A stretch of DNA of 64,000 bases from Cladophialophora immunda (Eukaryota; Ascomycota; Eurotiomycetes; Chaetothyriales; Herpotrichiellaceae): NCBI RefSeq assembly GCF_000835495.1, contig NW_015622543.1, positions 744,001 through 808,000 on the forward strand, in the 5' to 3' direction. A model generated the notes under the pieces. The model was given only the letters and a program-made list of their open reading frames with translations. It had not been told where the DNA came from and searched no databases. The translations under genes and the position numbers were made by a program. Shown one piece after another: positions 10,087 to 20,858 of the stretch; position 1 is the stretch's first letter, and each line of letters opens with the position of its first letter.

Positions 10087-12480
10087 ATGCGCTTCGGCAA
10101 GACCCTCTCCGACGCCATTTATCCACCATGGAAAGACAAGTACCTCGAGTACGACAAGATCAAGAAGCTCCTCCGTGAAGATGAAACCTCCCCACAAGGC
10201 CGGGGCGGCGAAGCAAGCTGGACTGAACAGGACGAAGAAAACTTTGTTCACGAGCTCACCGTGACGCAATTGGAAAAGGTCCACCAGCATCAGGTCAATA
10301 CGTTCAACTCCCTACGAGACCGAACCGCCGCCTGCGAGGCCAAGCTCCCGTCTACTGAAGGCGAAGATGCGGGAAAATCCGAGGGAGAATATAAAGCTGT
10401 TGCAAAGGAGCTGCTTCCCGAGTTGGACAGCATCTCCAAAGAGCTGAATGAGCTTAGGAAGTTCAGCAGGATCAACTATACAGGCTTCCTCAAGGCTGCA
10501 AAGAAACACGACAGAAAGAGGGGCCTCAAGTACAGAGTCCGTCCAATATTGCAAGTGCGTCTTTCCCAGATGCCTTTCAACCAGGAGGACTACTCGCCCT
10601 TGCTCTTCCGACTCTCGACCATGTATAGCTGGGCTCGCCAGAAGCTCGAGGGAGAACAGGCCGGTAAGGAGGCGAACACTAACGTCCGACCAAAAGATGA
10701 GTATAAGGCCTTCAAATACTGGGTTCATGTGGACAACCTTCTTGAAGTCAAGACTTACCTCTTGCGGCGCCTTCCCGTCTTGGTGTACAATCCTCAATCT
10801 GTCAAGGTAGTCGATTCGTCTCAAAAGGATCCGACAATCACCTCCATCTACTTCGACAATCAGAACTTCGACCTTTACCAGGGTAAGGTCGAAAAAGGTG
10901 CCGGCGGCGCGTCCCTTCGGGTCAGATGGGCTGGCCAATTGCTTGATGAGCCCGAGGTTGTCCTTGAGAAAAAGTTCGTCGACGAGGAAACAACCGACAG
11001 TAGCGACATCAGAATCCAGCTGAAGCCCAAATATCTTATCCCATTCCTTAAGGGGGAATACAAGATGGAAAAACAGATCAAGAGGCTTGAAGAACTGCTG
11101 GGACCTCAACATGAGGATATCAAGGCGTTCAAGGCCAATGTTGACGAGATCCAATCCTTTGTCAAAGAGAAGGAACTCGAGCCAGTTCTCCGAGCAAGCT
11201 ATACCAGAACTGCCTTCCAAATCCCCGGCGATGACAGGATCCGGGTGTCACTAGACACTGATCTCGCATTCATCCGAGAGGACGCAATGGACCCTGACCG
11301 GCCCTGTCGAGATCCGGATGACTGGCATCGGTCTGACATTGACCAGAACAAGATGGAATACCCATTTTCGGCCATTAAGAAAGGCGAAATCAGCCGCTTT
11401 CCTCACGCGGTACTTGAGATCAAGATCAAGGAATCCAAGTATACTAGGAACAACACTTGGCTCAACGACCTGATGAACTCTCACCTGGTCAAGGAGGAGA
11501 AAAGGTTCTCCAAGTTCGTCCACGGTGTGGCCGAGCTTTTCGAAGACTACGTCAACAGTTTCCCATTCTGGCTGAGTGACTTGGAGACCGACATCAGAAG
11601 GGACCCGGTCACAGCCTATCAGGAGGAACAACAGAAAGAGGCTAAAAAGGCAGAAGATGAAATGGCCGTCGGAAGCTTCATCGCAGGGTCCAGGTTGACA
11701 CCCAAAGGGAAGTCGGCCTCTCCCGGCAAATTCCCAGAGCGAAGACTTTCCGGCCAGCTCTCTCAGTCTGTCCAATCTCAAATACGAAGCAGGCCTGAGC
11801 CGCAATTGGAAACAACTGCCGAAGAACGGGATACCGACGAGGAAGGTGTTCATCCTCCCGATCAAGTCGAGGTTCGAGACTCGTCAAAGGGTGGCATTCG
11901 ATCCTTCCTTCCGGCTTTCTCCAATTCTCGATACGCTCGTCGTCACCGCGAAGGAAAAGGAGCCTGGGAAAATGCTCCACTACCGCCTGGTGTCCAAGAA
12001 CCAAGTTTCTGGATCAAAGACCAGGGTGACCTGAAAGTTGAAGCAAAAGTCTGGCTTGCTAATCAGCGAACGTTCATCAAATGGCAGCACATTGCAGTCC
12101 TCTTGGCCACCCTATCACTTGGTCTCTACAACGCTGCCGGTGTCAATAACAACATTGCGCGAATCCTTGCTGTTGTGTATACCTGCTTCGCTGTCTTTGC
12201 AGGAGTATGGGGGTGGTATGTGTATATGTGGCGGACGAAATTGATCACGGAACGAAGTGGGAAGGACTTTGACAATCCCATCGGCCCATTCGTCGTCACC
12301 ATTGGTCTGGCCGTGGCATTGATCTTGAACTTTGCTTTCAAGTATCATGCCGCAATGAAAAGTCTCAACCCAAACCCAGGTAATGGCACGACTGACACAT
12401 CGATGACGGTCACGTTGTTGACGCCCAAGATTCAGCTTCCTCAGGTGTCTGCCACGGGACTCCTCGTGCAGGAACTCTAG
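10087..12480 (+). CDS. Vacuolar transporter chaperone (VTC) complex large subunit, Vtc2/3-like
   Basis: An uninterrupted 797-residue frame. The N-terminal SPX domain (MRFGKTLSDAIYPPWKDKYL, then the basic AAKKHDRKRGLKYR) binds inositol pyrophosphates. The central VTC tunnel domain follows (about 215-520: TSIYFDNQNFDLY, SLRVRWAG, LKGEYKM, AVLEIKIKES, KRFSKFVHG), then a disordered linker and a C-terminal DUF202 module with three membrane helices (about 665-765). The complex makes and translocates polyphosphate at the vacuole. Where catalytic Vtc4 proteins carry ERKTH, this protein reads EKKFVDE. That fits a regulatory Vtc2/3-type subunit rather than the polymerase. The length (yeast Vtc2/3 about 830, Vtc4 about 720) agrees. 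It is convergent with VPS35. Confidence 0.9.
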   Translation: MRFGKTLSDAIYPPWKDKYLEYDKIKKLLREDETSPQGRGGEASWTEQDEENFVHELTVTQLEKVHQHQVNTFNSLRDRTAACEAKLPSTEGEDAGKSEGEYKAVAKELLPELDSISKELNELRKFSRINYTGFLKAAKKHDRKRGLKYRVRPILQVRLSQMPFNQEDYSPLLFRLSTMYSWARQKLEGEQAGKEANTNVRPKDEYKAFKYWVHVDNLLEVKTYLLRRLPVLVYNPQSVKVVDSSQKDPTITSIYFDNQNFDLYQGKVEKGAGGASLRVRWAGQLLDEPEVVLEKKFVDEETTDSSDIRIQLKPKYLIPFLKGEYKMEKQIKRLEELLGPQHEDIKAFKANVDEIQSFVKEKELEPVLRASYTRTAFQIPGDDRIRVSLDTDLAFIREDAMDPDRPCRDPDDWHRSDIDQNKMEYPFSAIKKGEISRFPHAVLEIKIKESKYTRNNTWLNDLMNSHLVKEEKRFSKFVHGVAELFEDYVNSFPFWLSDLETDIRRDPVTAYQEEQQKEAKKAEDEMAVGSFIAGSRLTPKGKSASPGKFPERRLSGQLSQSVQSQIRSRPEPQLETTAEERDTDEEGVHPPDQVEVRDSSKGGIRSFLPAFSNSRYARRHREGKGAWENAPLPPGVQEPSFWIKDQGDLKVEAKVWLANQRTFIKWQHIAVLLATLSLGLYNAAGVNNNIARILAVVYTCFAVFAGVWGWYVYMWRTKLITERSGKDFDNPIGPFVVTIGLAVALILNFAFKYHAAMKSLNPNPGNGTTDTSMTVTLLTPKIQLPQVSATGLLVQEL

Positions 12481-13329
12481 ACACGCAAGGCTGGCATGAA
12501 GAGGAGGGCTCAGGGTTTGCGCGGGAGGTTGAGACCAGTTGGCCTTCCATTACTGAAAGCATAGCACGAGGTTGGAAAGGATCAAAATGACCACAGACAG
12601 AATTTCCGGGCTCACTAGATAGAGCACCTAGTATCATACGTACAGATAGCCCACCGGATCAGTGGGCCAATGCATTGCATCAATCGCTTTTCGCGCTGTC
12701 GAGTTTCTAGCAACCATGTCGATGAAGATTAACAGGTCTTTCCACCCCCAATAACGGAGGAAGGCTGGGTCGGTAATTCAGCAGACGCTCCATATAAAAA
12801 CAGATACACACATACATCATGAGCTACCTAGGTGCGCGGCTCAGGCCTAAGACATGAATAACGACGACCAGGACCGCGGGAAAAGCGAAGCCGCATGGTC
12901 AGTGGAGGCTCAAGTACCTACCTAGGTACATAATGTATATCGTGCCTGGACATGCATGTGTGCATACCTTTACATGACATACCGTTATCATGGCGGATAT
13001 AGTTACAGTCACTGCACTGGATGAATCGGCTCAGCACACATTTCCATTTGATCATTCTACACACAGAGAACCTCTGCTTCCTTTTTGCCCAGTGTTATTA
13101 TACGATTTGAAACAACTTGCTCGAGGAGCATCTCGGGAGTATCAATGGTGTAAGGCACATGGCGCCGTAGGGATAGACACCACAAACAGACAGGTACGCA
13201 CTGGTGGGAGCAATGTAAGATGTTCCAGCCATTCTTTCTCTCTCAAGGATTCTCGCTTTCTAGCAATCTGCCGAGAACAGGGAGGACACTGTTCTCGAGT
13301 CTGTCTCTCCACTACCTCAGTCGTCCACA
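12481..13329. other. 3'-3' intergenic region between VTC subunit and VPS35
   Basis: 849 bases between convergent stops, containing A/T-rich 3' UTR-like sequence. The plus-strand frame at 12990-13349 (119 codons) runs into the antisense of VPS35 and is not supported. Confidence 0.45.
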
Positions 13330-16215
13330 TCACTGCCTCGCCTCGGTGATAACACCCTCGTAATCCCGAGTCTTGATATAGTCAAGCGTCCTGAAAAAAT
13401 GACGCTTAGGGTTCTCCAGCGCCTGGGTATTCCCCTCGGAGTTGGTTGTCGACAGGTTTGAATGGATCAGTTCAATCAGCCCGTTGAGGTACTTGGTGGT
13501 GACCTAGAGCACGAATTGTTAGCCAACGTCCGGGTGATCAATGGCTGGACTGGTCCGTCCTTACCGTTTCATTTTGCTGATCAAAGTAGTACACGTATCT
13601 GTTGAGGATCTCGACAAACAATTCTACGGATACTGCTGTGTCCATACAGGCATCCGCAACACGTAATGCTCGTTGGAGGCATTCCAGCACCCGCTTGCCG
13701 TCGCGGTAGAACTGTGTTTGGCCTGTCAGCGTTTCAAGCAGTCTCACGCCATCTGCACTCGTTCAAACTCACATTCTTCGAGTCCTCCTCTCTCCCAGGG
13801 ATTTCAACGCACCACCACAGATGGGAGGCGAGATACACTGCCCGACATTGATCTGGTTTCTTTAGCAGTTTGCTTCCGTGCAACGCGGCCTTCGTGATCA
13901 GTGTGTCGTAATTTTCCTTTCCAAATCCCCTCGTCATCTGCAACGCAGCAGCGATAATGCAAACAGCCTGGAATTGTGCCCTTGAGTCGCTGATGCTGTC
14001 CTCGTAGATTGTAAACGCTTGTGCAAAGAACTCATATGCAAATTCCTCGAAGCCACATTGGTCGGCGATTTGACCGCACGAAACAAATAACCGAAGACAC
14101 AAATCCGCCGCCCCAGGGTTTACGCGGGTATATAGCTGAGAAAGGGTTTGATGCATGAACCGGTACAGCGCAGAGGACTGGTTTTGCCAGTTGTCGTCAA
14201 AATGCTCCCGGGCTTTGAACTTCCGCGCGAGCTTCATCGAGGCAGTGATGATGGCGGGTGTCGTGTATTTGATCCGCTCATTGCCAACCTCGAAAGCTTT
14301 GCGCATCTGCTGTAAGAGCTTGAGCTGGGTATCGTTGTCTGGTCCTTGAACAAAATGGACTATTCGTGCAAGCCAGCCTTGCTCCTCAACTGTCTCGTCC
14401 GACTCGCCTCCTCTCGGACGGTTCAGCCCCGGATATCCAGTCGGTTGCTGAATGCCCTCCTTGATGATGACTTTAAGGAGAGACATGACGCCCTCCAGAT
14501 GTTGTGTACTTGTAATCAGCACATGGTTCCGCAGGATGCTCTTGGCCACCTCGCCGGCAACAGCCCGCCTCGTGGCGTACGTTTGTGATTGATACAAAGG
14601 AAGATAGTTGGGCAGAGCTAGCGCTGTGAAAAGTGACATATATGTTCTGATTGGCGCTAAAAGGAGGTTGAGCATATTGGCTTGTGTCGCGGCAGAATGG
14701 AGGTCGGCAGAGTCCATGTATTCAGCGCCCTTCTCACGGGCATAAGCCAGAATTTGGTCGAGGTATTCCAACCTCTCTGGATAGATGTTACTGATGGGTG
14801 TTAGCTTGTCCATTCATACAACCAGATGATGGGAACTCACAGCGCAAGATTGGCCAGCGACGTCAAGAGTGCCATAGTGTCTTGTATGGGAAGACCTCTC
14901 GTTTTGACAAGATTGATGACTTGTTCGTAAAATATCTCAAACAGCCTCACCTCACCGACGCCGGTTCCCTTCTCTCCATTTGTTGCTGGCGTTACTGGCG
15001 TTGCCGGTTCGGATTCATTCGTTTGTGTCTCTGTGGGTGATTTGGCTTCGGTGCCATTCGTCGTGGGTGTATCCGGTTGAGCGGCAGGAGCGGCAGACTT
15101 CGTATCTTGGTTCAAATCGATCTTCTCGAGCATGCGGATTGCAGCTTCTTCTTCGGCTTTTCGCTTGTCTTCGGCAGACACCGACTCGGCAGATTCTCTT
15201 TGGGCGTACGTAGACAAGCGGTCCATTAACCCGATGACAATCTTCTTCATATCGACATGCGGGTTTAACCTTGCGATAGCCGAGAGCATCTGATCCAGAG
15301 TGTGAAGGTGGTACTCATCTGGGAAGACCTTGGTGATGACTAGATCTCCGTCAGCATATCCCCATAGTCAGACTTGTTATCCTACCTTCAAGTAGATATT
15401 CCTGGGCCAGGACATCACGACATTGGACTACCTGTTCCAGCAACGGGCTGATGATGGTAGACTTATATGTCTCCAAATCGACCAACTGGCTCAATCTCAC
15501 CAGATTGCTTCCAACGAGTAATTCCAGCTCCCTCCGCTCTTGTGTTCTTTGCTCCCTTTCTCTTGAATGGCCCTGGTGCTGCCACCTAACCCAAAGCTTA
15601 TTCATCTCCACAAAGTTGGTAAGGATGAAGTTGATTGAATCTTGGAGGTTACCTTGGGGTCCCTCTTCTTTGCCAGTTGGTAAGTGGTCACGGGCCTGGC
15701 CCATGAGGTAGTATCGCAGGAAGAGACCCCGTATGGGATGCTGTACGCCACGGCTCATTTCCATCATGTCCTTCATGATCTCCTTGACCGGCGCATCCTC
15801 GACTCCCATGTATACGGTGCCCACCGTAATCATGAGATACAATCTGGGAATTATGTTGCCTGCATATTGGACGAGTTCGTAGAGATCGGCAAGGTGGTTG
15901 ACGGGATGCGACTCGCGGAGGTAGTCGGACAGGTACCGCAGGGCATCAAACACAGCCATGTAGAGCTCATAGTATTGTTTCGGCCCTAGGGTAGGCGTGC
16001 GCAATTCAGATACCAAAGTCGACCTACAGCGTTGCATTGCGGTCAGTGGTGCAGGCTATTGAGGCTCGGAAAGGTCCATACCCGCATTTGAGGGCATCCA
16101 TGAGCTTTCCTGGCGTTTCAAGGCATCGGCGCATCTGCTGCGACTGTTGACGCACGACGCCGAGAGCTTCCTCGAGCAATCGGCCCTGATCTTCGACGGG
16201 GATGGCTGTCGCCAT
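13330..16215 (-). CDS. VPS35: Retromer subunit Vps35, six exons
   Basis: Model: complement(13330-13503, 13565-13711, 13773-14790, 14841-15339, 15386-16023, 16082-16215), 869 residues, close to other fungal Vps35 proteins. Introns are 46-61 nt. Vps35 is the alpha-solenoid scaffold of the retromer, which returns receptors such as Vps10 from endosomes to the Golgi. The N-terminal Vps26-binding motif PRLYLM is intact at about 104-109, and [11 protein letters not shown] follows. Mid-protein residues ([17 protein letters not shown]) and the C-terminal repeats ([31 protein letters not shown]) match the family. A low-complexity insert rich in Pro, Thr and Glu lies in exon 3. The start ATG at 16215 opens [18 protein letters not shown] as expected. 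Confidence 0.97.
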
Positions 16216-17054
16216 CTTGCGACGGCGTTGGGGGCTTGCACCCAGCGGCAAGCGAGAGTGACAGCGAAGGAAAGCTTGGAGACAGCCTCAGAGGTACTGG
16301 ATTGAAAAGGTCCAAGTACTCGTGTCCATCAATGCGCAAAAGACCGGGCGAAACTTTGGGATGTTCGGGTGTATGCACGGGCAGTCGTAGGCAGCGGAGA
16401 ACTTCCTGCGCCTTTACCGGACTTCGACATGGGCAGTTGCGGGCGGAAAGGGCTTGGCAGCTAAACCTCAGTATATTCGATCTCACACGACCCTCCGCCT
16501 CTATGCACCCTCCAGAGCAATACTTGTGATGTGCTATTTAGGAGTGATTGCTCGAAGATTCAGGAGTGGCATCTGCAGGCAGACGCCGTGGCAATGCCGT
16601 AGAACATCTGACCTTGGAATGCAGCATTCGTGAACTTGCGTTATACTCAATACCTACGTGCTTAATCCAACCTGGAATAATGTCAGGTCTTTCGTCAAAC
16701 CAGCTCGTCTGAGGAACGCTCACGTTGGACCTGAGAAATGAAACACATGTGGCATCAAGACCATCGGGCACAAGTTCAAAGTTATGTGCCGGGAAAAGGA
16801 AGCCAAAATGATGAAACCAAAACTTCTATTGTCATTGTCGTCGTTCTTTCCTGATACCGAACTTATACCAGCCGTCTCAGACATGACCGCCAGCGCCTTG
16901 CTAAAACCCCAAATATCCCAGAATCTACCCGAAGAGGAAGTCCTCTTTTCCAACTTGATGTTCATACTTTTTCCCCGAAGATAACCCCAAATACAACCCA
17001 AATACATTTTATACATTCTCCTTTTCATAGAAAGGATCACTGACTGGCATCGCT
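16216..17054. other. Intergenic region upstream of VPS35
   Basis: 839 bases with the VPS35 promoter near 16.2-16.5 kb and the 3' side of the Ser/Thr-rich gene. A degenerate repeat of ccccaaata/acccaaata occurs at about 16983-17005. No gene is supported. Confidence 0.4.
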
Positions 17055-17723
17055 TCATGGAGGTGTAGGAATCGGTGGATGCACGCCCCAGATTGGGATA
17101 ACAGGCGTGCTAGTGGCCGGTGGTGTCTCGCTGGGCATTTCCAAAGACAAGGTCGGTGACGAAGTCGTTGTCCAGCTCGAGGAACTCTCAGGCGTGACGG
17201 TGTAGTAATAGTACGTGTGCCACATACCGTCGTCGTACGGTCTTGTTGAAGGGAGAGATTGCGTGACAGTGACAGTCACTGGGGAAAGAGTCTCGGTCGC
17301 GGTAAGGAGAGCAACGGAGGGTGCTATTGAAGGCGATGACTCGGAGGGGTATTGGCGACTCGACGAGAGGATTGGCGAGAGGATTGGCGAGAGGATTGGC
17401 GTGGTTGTCGACGCAGGCGCGTGATCGGTGATAGTTGTCGGCGATGGAGAGGTAACGGTCACGACTATGGTTGTGGTTGTTTCCGACCCTGTGATGACGA
17501 TGGTAGATAGTTGTGTCTCCATCACGGTCGCTGTGTGGGTGACAGCGTCAGTGATTGTTGCTGTCGGCGAGGCATCGTCTGTTGTGCTTCCGCCACCCAC
17601 TGCGACAACCGAGTATGAGATAGGTGCTCTTCGCTCGATCGAGGGTGGGAAAAGCGGCCAGGCGTTGGACAGAGCTAGCAGCGTGGACAACGAGAGTATG
17701 TTATAGACTGTTCCCGATTTCAT
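17055..17723 (-). CDS. Secreted Ser/Thr-rich protein, probable cell-wall mannoprotein
   Basis: A single exon of 222 residues starting at ATG 17723. The N-terminus has a signal peptide (KSGTVYNILSLSTLLALSNA) with likely cleavage near residue 20-22, followed by a possible KEX-like RR. The rest is dominated by Ser, Thr, Pro and Val (TTTTIVVTVTSPSPTT), the composition of O-mannosylated fungal wall proteins. A threefold 12-bp repeat encodes ILSP units. The C-terminus (WGVHPPIPTPP) is not hydrophobic, so there is no GPI signal; the protein may be soluble or otherwise linked to the wall. No domain is recognised and the function is unknown. Confidence 0.7.
   Translation of the reverse strand: MKSGTVYNILSLSTLLALSNAWPLFPPSIERRAPISYSVVAVGGGSTTDDASPTATITDAVTHTATVMETQLSTIVITGSETTTTIVVTVTSPSPTTITDHAPASTTTPILSPILSPILSSSRQYPSESSPSIAPSVALLTATETLSPVTVTVTQSLPSTRPYDDGMWHTYYYYTVTPESSSSWTTTSSPTLSLEMPSETPPATSTPVIPIWGVHPPIPTPP
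17365..17400. repeat. Three tandem copies of a 12-bp unit inside the Ser/Thr-rich gene
   Basis: gagaggattggc is repeated exactly three times at 17365-17376, 17377-17388 and 17389-17400. It encodes ILSP repeats on the minus strand without breaking the frame. Confidence 0.95.
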
Positions 17724-18372
17724 TCTGGTGAGGTGGCGAGTTCAGTATCACAGTCGGCCTGAAAGTCTGAGAATCTGTTCGACACTTTGTGCAATTGTTT
17801 GACTACAATGAGATGTAATGAATGTGAATGTTAGACAGGAAGAGGAGAACAAGAGAAAGAACCCTTAGACATCTACCTTTCCATGCCGGAGCAGAAATGC
17901 AAGGGCTGGGCATTGTCAGGAGCGTTGCTGCGCGCGTATGGTGCGACATCTGGTGGCTTTGCAATGGCTGTTGGTCTCTACTGGCACGCTCGATGCATAT
18001 CGTTGAAGAGGTTGGGAGAGTCAGACTCGAGAACGGACCAAGACGGAGCGCAGGCAAGCGCCAAGACCGTCCTGTAAACAGTGGCACCCGCTGTGATTGG
18101 CTGTATTCGAGTGGCTGGTAGATGAGCAAGCGCGCCAAGGAGTGGCTGGGGCGGAGAAAATAGGCAAACCGTGCAAACGGCGCAAACTCTGGAACGGCCA
18201 AAGCGGTCACCGGGCATCGTTTCACGCTCCCACCACCGGTTTCAGGACGCCACGGCAGATCTAGACCTGTCTGCCACGCGCTCCTGAGCTCTCTACCGAG
18301 TGAACACTCGCAGATCTGCAAACACAGGAAGCGAATGACTTGCATGATCGCTCGCGATTTGAATATCTAGGG
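17724..18372. other. Intergenic region, no gene supported
   Basis: 649 bases between two tandem minus-strand genes. A 180-codon minus frame (17803-18345) overlaps competing plus frames, and its composition is not protein-like. The region probably holds the promoter of the Ser/Thr-rich gene. Confidence 0.4.
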
Positions 18373-19433
18373 TTAGCTGGTCTTGGGCTTGGGCTTCCGG
18401 ATCACGACCTTATCGCCTTCTCGCATCCAGCCAACATCTTCTACATTGACCAGTTCGTTCCAGCTCAGTTGGCCGCCAGTGGCGCTCTGTAGGATCCAGT
18501 TGACGTCACAGGCGTAGTAGGCCCGACCTATTGCTTTAAGCACCATCTTGCGCTGTGTTTCGAGGTGCCAATGAAGGATCGCTCGCACGTAGCCATCAAC
18601 CTTCTGTCGAACACGCCAGAACGTGACCCAGTCTCCCATAACAAGTGATTTCAATACACCGTCGACATCTCGACTTTTGAACCCAAAGCGGATACGGCTG
18701 TTGTACCTCAAAGCATATGCTTGGTAAAGATCACGCTGCCGGATAGCTGTGTCCAGGATCAAGTAGGCCGTCATCTCTACTAACTCGGATCGTGGCAGGG
18801 GATACTCGGGTGTGTGCAGGACAGACAGGAGGTGTAGCAATGAAGGATGGTAGCCCTCCGGGTGCAGCGCGAGGACGGCGACTCGGATGTTGAACACATG
18901 AACTCGTTGGGAAAAGACTGGACTTGGTGCGGATGTAGAGCTGGCAAGCAGACCCTCGCGTAACTTTCGCAATGCTAGAAGGATGATCGATAGTTCGGAC
19001 GCTGGTAATGGTAATGCGGCATTCGTCGCTTGAGTGTTATTGGGGGCCATGAAGTCTTGTTGGGATGGGGTCTGAGCCGGTGCAGGTTGAGGATTGGTCG
19101 ACTTCCCGGTGGGTTTCCTTGAGGAATCCAAGGCCGGCGGCTGACCCTCATCGAGATTCAAAGATGCAAAAGCACTGTCGAGATCCTTCGAGTGTCGTGC
19201 GCAGAATTGCATGTAGCGAGCAACAATCTTGTGGTAGTAGCTCTCCTGAGTTTTGAGGTCGAGCAGCCTTGTTCTCGTCACCAACAAGCAATCTTTGCGC
19301 AGGCAAGAGCACGATACCTGTTATCACCCTTGGAAACGAATCCCATTGCCTCCAAAGGATCTTGCTTCACAGGCCGTAACCTGTCCCATGGGGCCGATGA
19401 TTTTCGCCCAAGGGCTGGAGGGGCTTGAGCCAT
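18373..19433 (-). CDS. CSN8/PSMD8/eIF3k-domain protein with an apparent one-base frameshift
   Basis: The main frame (stop at 18373) encodes a helical PCI-like protein with HVFNIRVAVLALHPEGYHPS, LVEMTAYLILD and a C-terminal basic tail, the CSN8/PSMD8/EIF3K type found in COP9 signalosome, proteasome lid and eIF3k. It lacks its own ATG. An upstream frame starting at ATG 19433 supplies the N-terminus (MAQAPPALGRKSSAP up to KGDNRYRALACAK) but is off by one base at about 19291-19296. Reading across without a shift stops within five codons. Either a base is missing (natural mutation or sequencing error), or a 44-nt intron (19274-19317, GTATCG...CGAG) is used. The intron would remove residues I believe are conserved (YRALA, CLLV). 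Sure about the family, less about the exact partner complex. Confidence 0.72.
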
Positions 19434-19782
19434 CTTGGTCGTGCCTAATCGATTCTGTTGGGCATCATGTCGCTTTCACTCATTGTATGACATATGTTGG
19501 AACCTATGCCATCACCCTTGCTTCAGGCGCGTACTTCGGGTCGACGGCTGTGGACAGGAGAGAAGGAACGATGATGCCAGAGCCATGATTCTGCTCGTAT
19601 CTCGTAACTCGTGAAGTCCCTGTAATCGATAGCGAGGCACGGGCCGAGCCTCGCAGTAATTGACCTCATTGTGGCCAAATCCCCGATATTTTCCCGTCTC
19701 TCCTGGCACTTCCGTCCCAACATTTATATTTCGTATATTAATACCGCGACCAGCCCATCGAAGACGCAGCGAGAAAGCAACC
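19434..19782. promoter_or_regulatory. Divergent promoter region: CSN8-like and PAQR genes
   Basis: 349 bases between two divergent starts. The plus-side leader before 19783 is purine-rich (cagcgagaaagcaaccATG), a plausible start context. No specific factor site is assigned. Confidence 0.45.
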
Positions 19783-20842
19783 ATGTCGACAAGAGATCCA
19801 GGAAACGATAGACCTGAAGACGACGGGATAACGGTGCCTCGGTCGAGCGAGGGAATGGACCCAGTCAAACAGCCTGATGAAGTCGAGGATCTCTGGCATA
19901 CTCTGATACACTGGAACGATCTACCGCACTGGCTTCAGGACAACCACTTTATCCATGGCAGCTATCGCCGTGCCTCCTACAGTTACACAAGATCTCTGCA
20001 GAGCATTCTGCACTGGCACAACGAGAGCGTGAACATCTGGACGCATTTAGTCCCTGCTACGCTTAGTTTGCCCTTTGCAGCTTTTCTCTATATTGTGCTC
20101 AAGCCTCGCTATGAGAAAGCTTCGGTGGCCGACGTCATAGCAATGAGCTGCTTCTTTGGTGGTGCGGCTGCTTGTTTAGGACTGAGTGCATTCTACCACA
20201 CCCTGTCCAACCACTCTCCGCGCGTTGCCAGACTGTGGAATCAGCTGGACTATGCCGGGATATCTGTGCTGATTGCCGGCTCATTCATCCCCAGTGTATA
20301 TTATGGGTTTTGGTGCCATCCATGGAAACAATGGACATACTGGACCATGGTGAGCAAGAATCACACGACACTAGTACGTTGCTGAGACCTGGACCAGATC
20401 TGCACCTTGGGCATAGCATGCACCACAACATCAGTCCTTCCACGCTTCCGAACTCCAGCTTGGAGGCCTTACCGGGCTCTGATGTTCGTTGGAATGGGCA
20501 TCTCTGCAGTGTTTCCTGTCCTCGATGGACTGTGGACCTTCGGACTGGGAGATATGGAGAACCAGATTGGCCTGTCGTGGTTGGTATTGCAGGGAGCTCT
20601 CTATATTTTGGGTGCTGGTCTGTATGCGGTAAGTTTGCAGCCGCATTGATGGTTGCCATATGCTGAGTAGACGATTTTAGGCGAGGGTTCCAGAGGCCTT
20701 CTATCCAGGCAAATTTGATACTCTCGGAAGCTCGCACCAGATCTTCCATGTCTTGATCGTCCTGGCTGCATTATCCCATCTCAAAGGACTCCTCAAAGCC
20801 TTTGACTATCGTCATGGGACCATGGCATCCGTTTGCAAATAG
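19783..20842 (+). CDS. PAQR/adiponectin-receptor-like (Izh, hemolysin III superfamily) membrane protein, three exons
   Basis: Model: 19783-20349, 20398-20628, 20681-20842; 319 residues. Introns of 48 and 52 nt join in phase. Seven membrane helices are visible. The superfamily histidines are present: HWHNESVNIWTHLVPA at the first helix, SAFYHTLSNHS in the middle, and HQIFHVLIVLAALSH near the C-terminus. These coordinate zinc in adiponectin receptors, which act as ceramidase-like hydrolases. Yeast relatives Izh1-4 affect zinc and sterol homeostasis. The protein probably sits in the ER or plasma membrane. Its stop codon is only 16 bases from the stop of the convergent TPR gene, so the 3' UTRs must overlap. 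Confidence 0.92.
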
Positions 20843-20858
20843 ACCCGGTGGCACATGT

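Noticed and set aside
17803..18345. Minus-strand 180-codon frame
   Set aside because: Composition is not protein-like and plus-strand frames overlap it; more likely promoter sequence.
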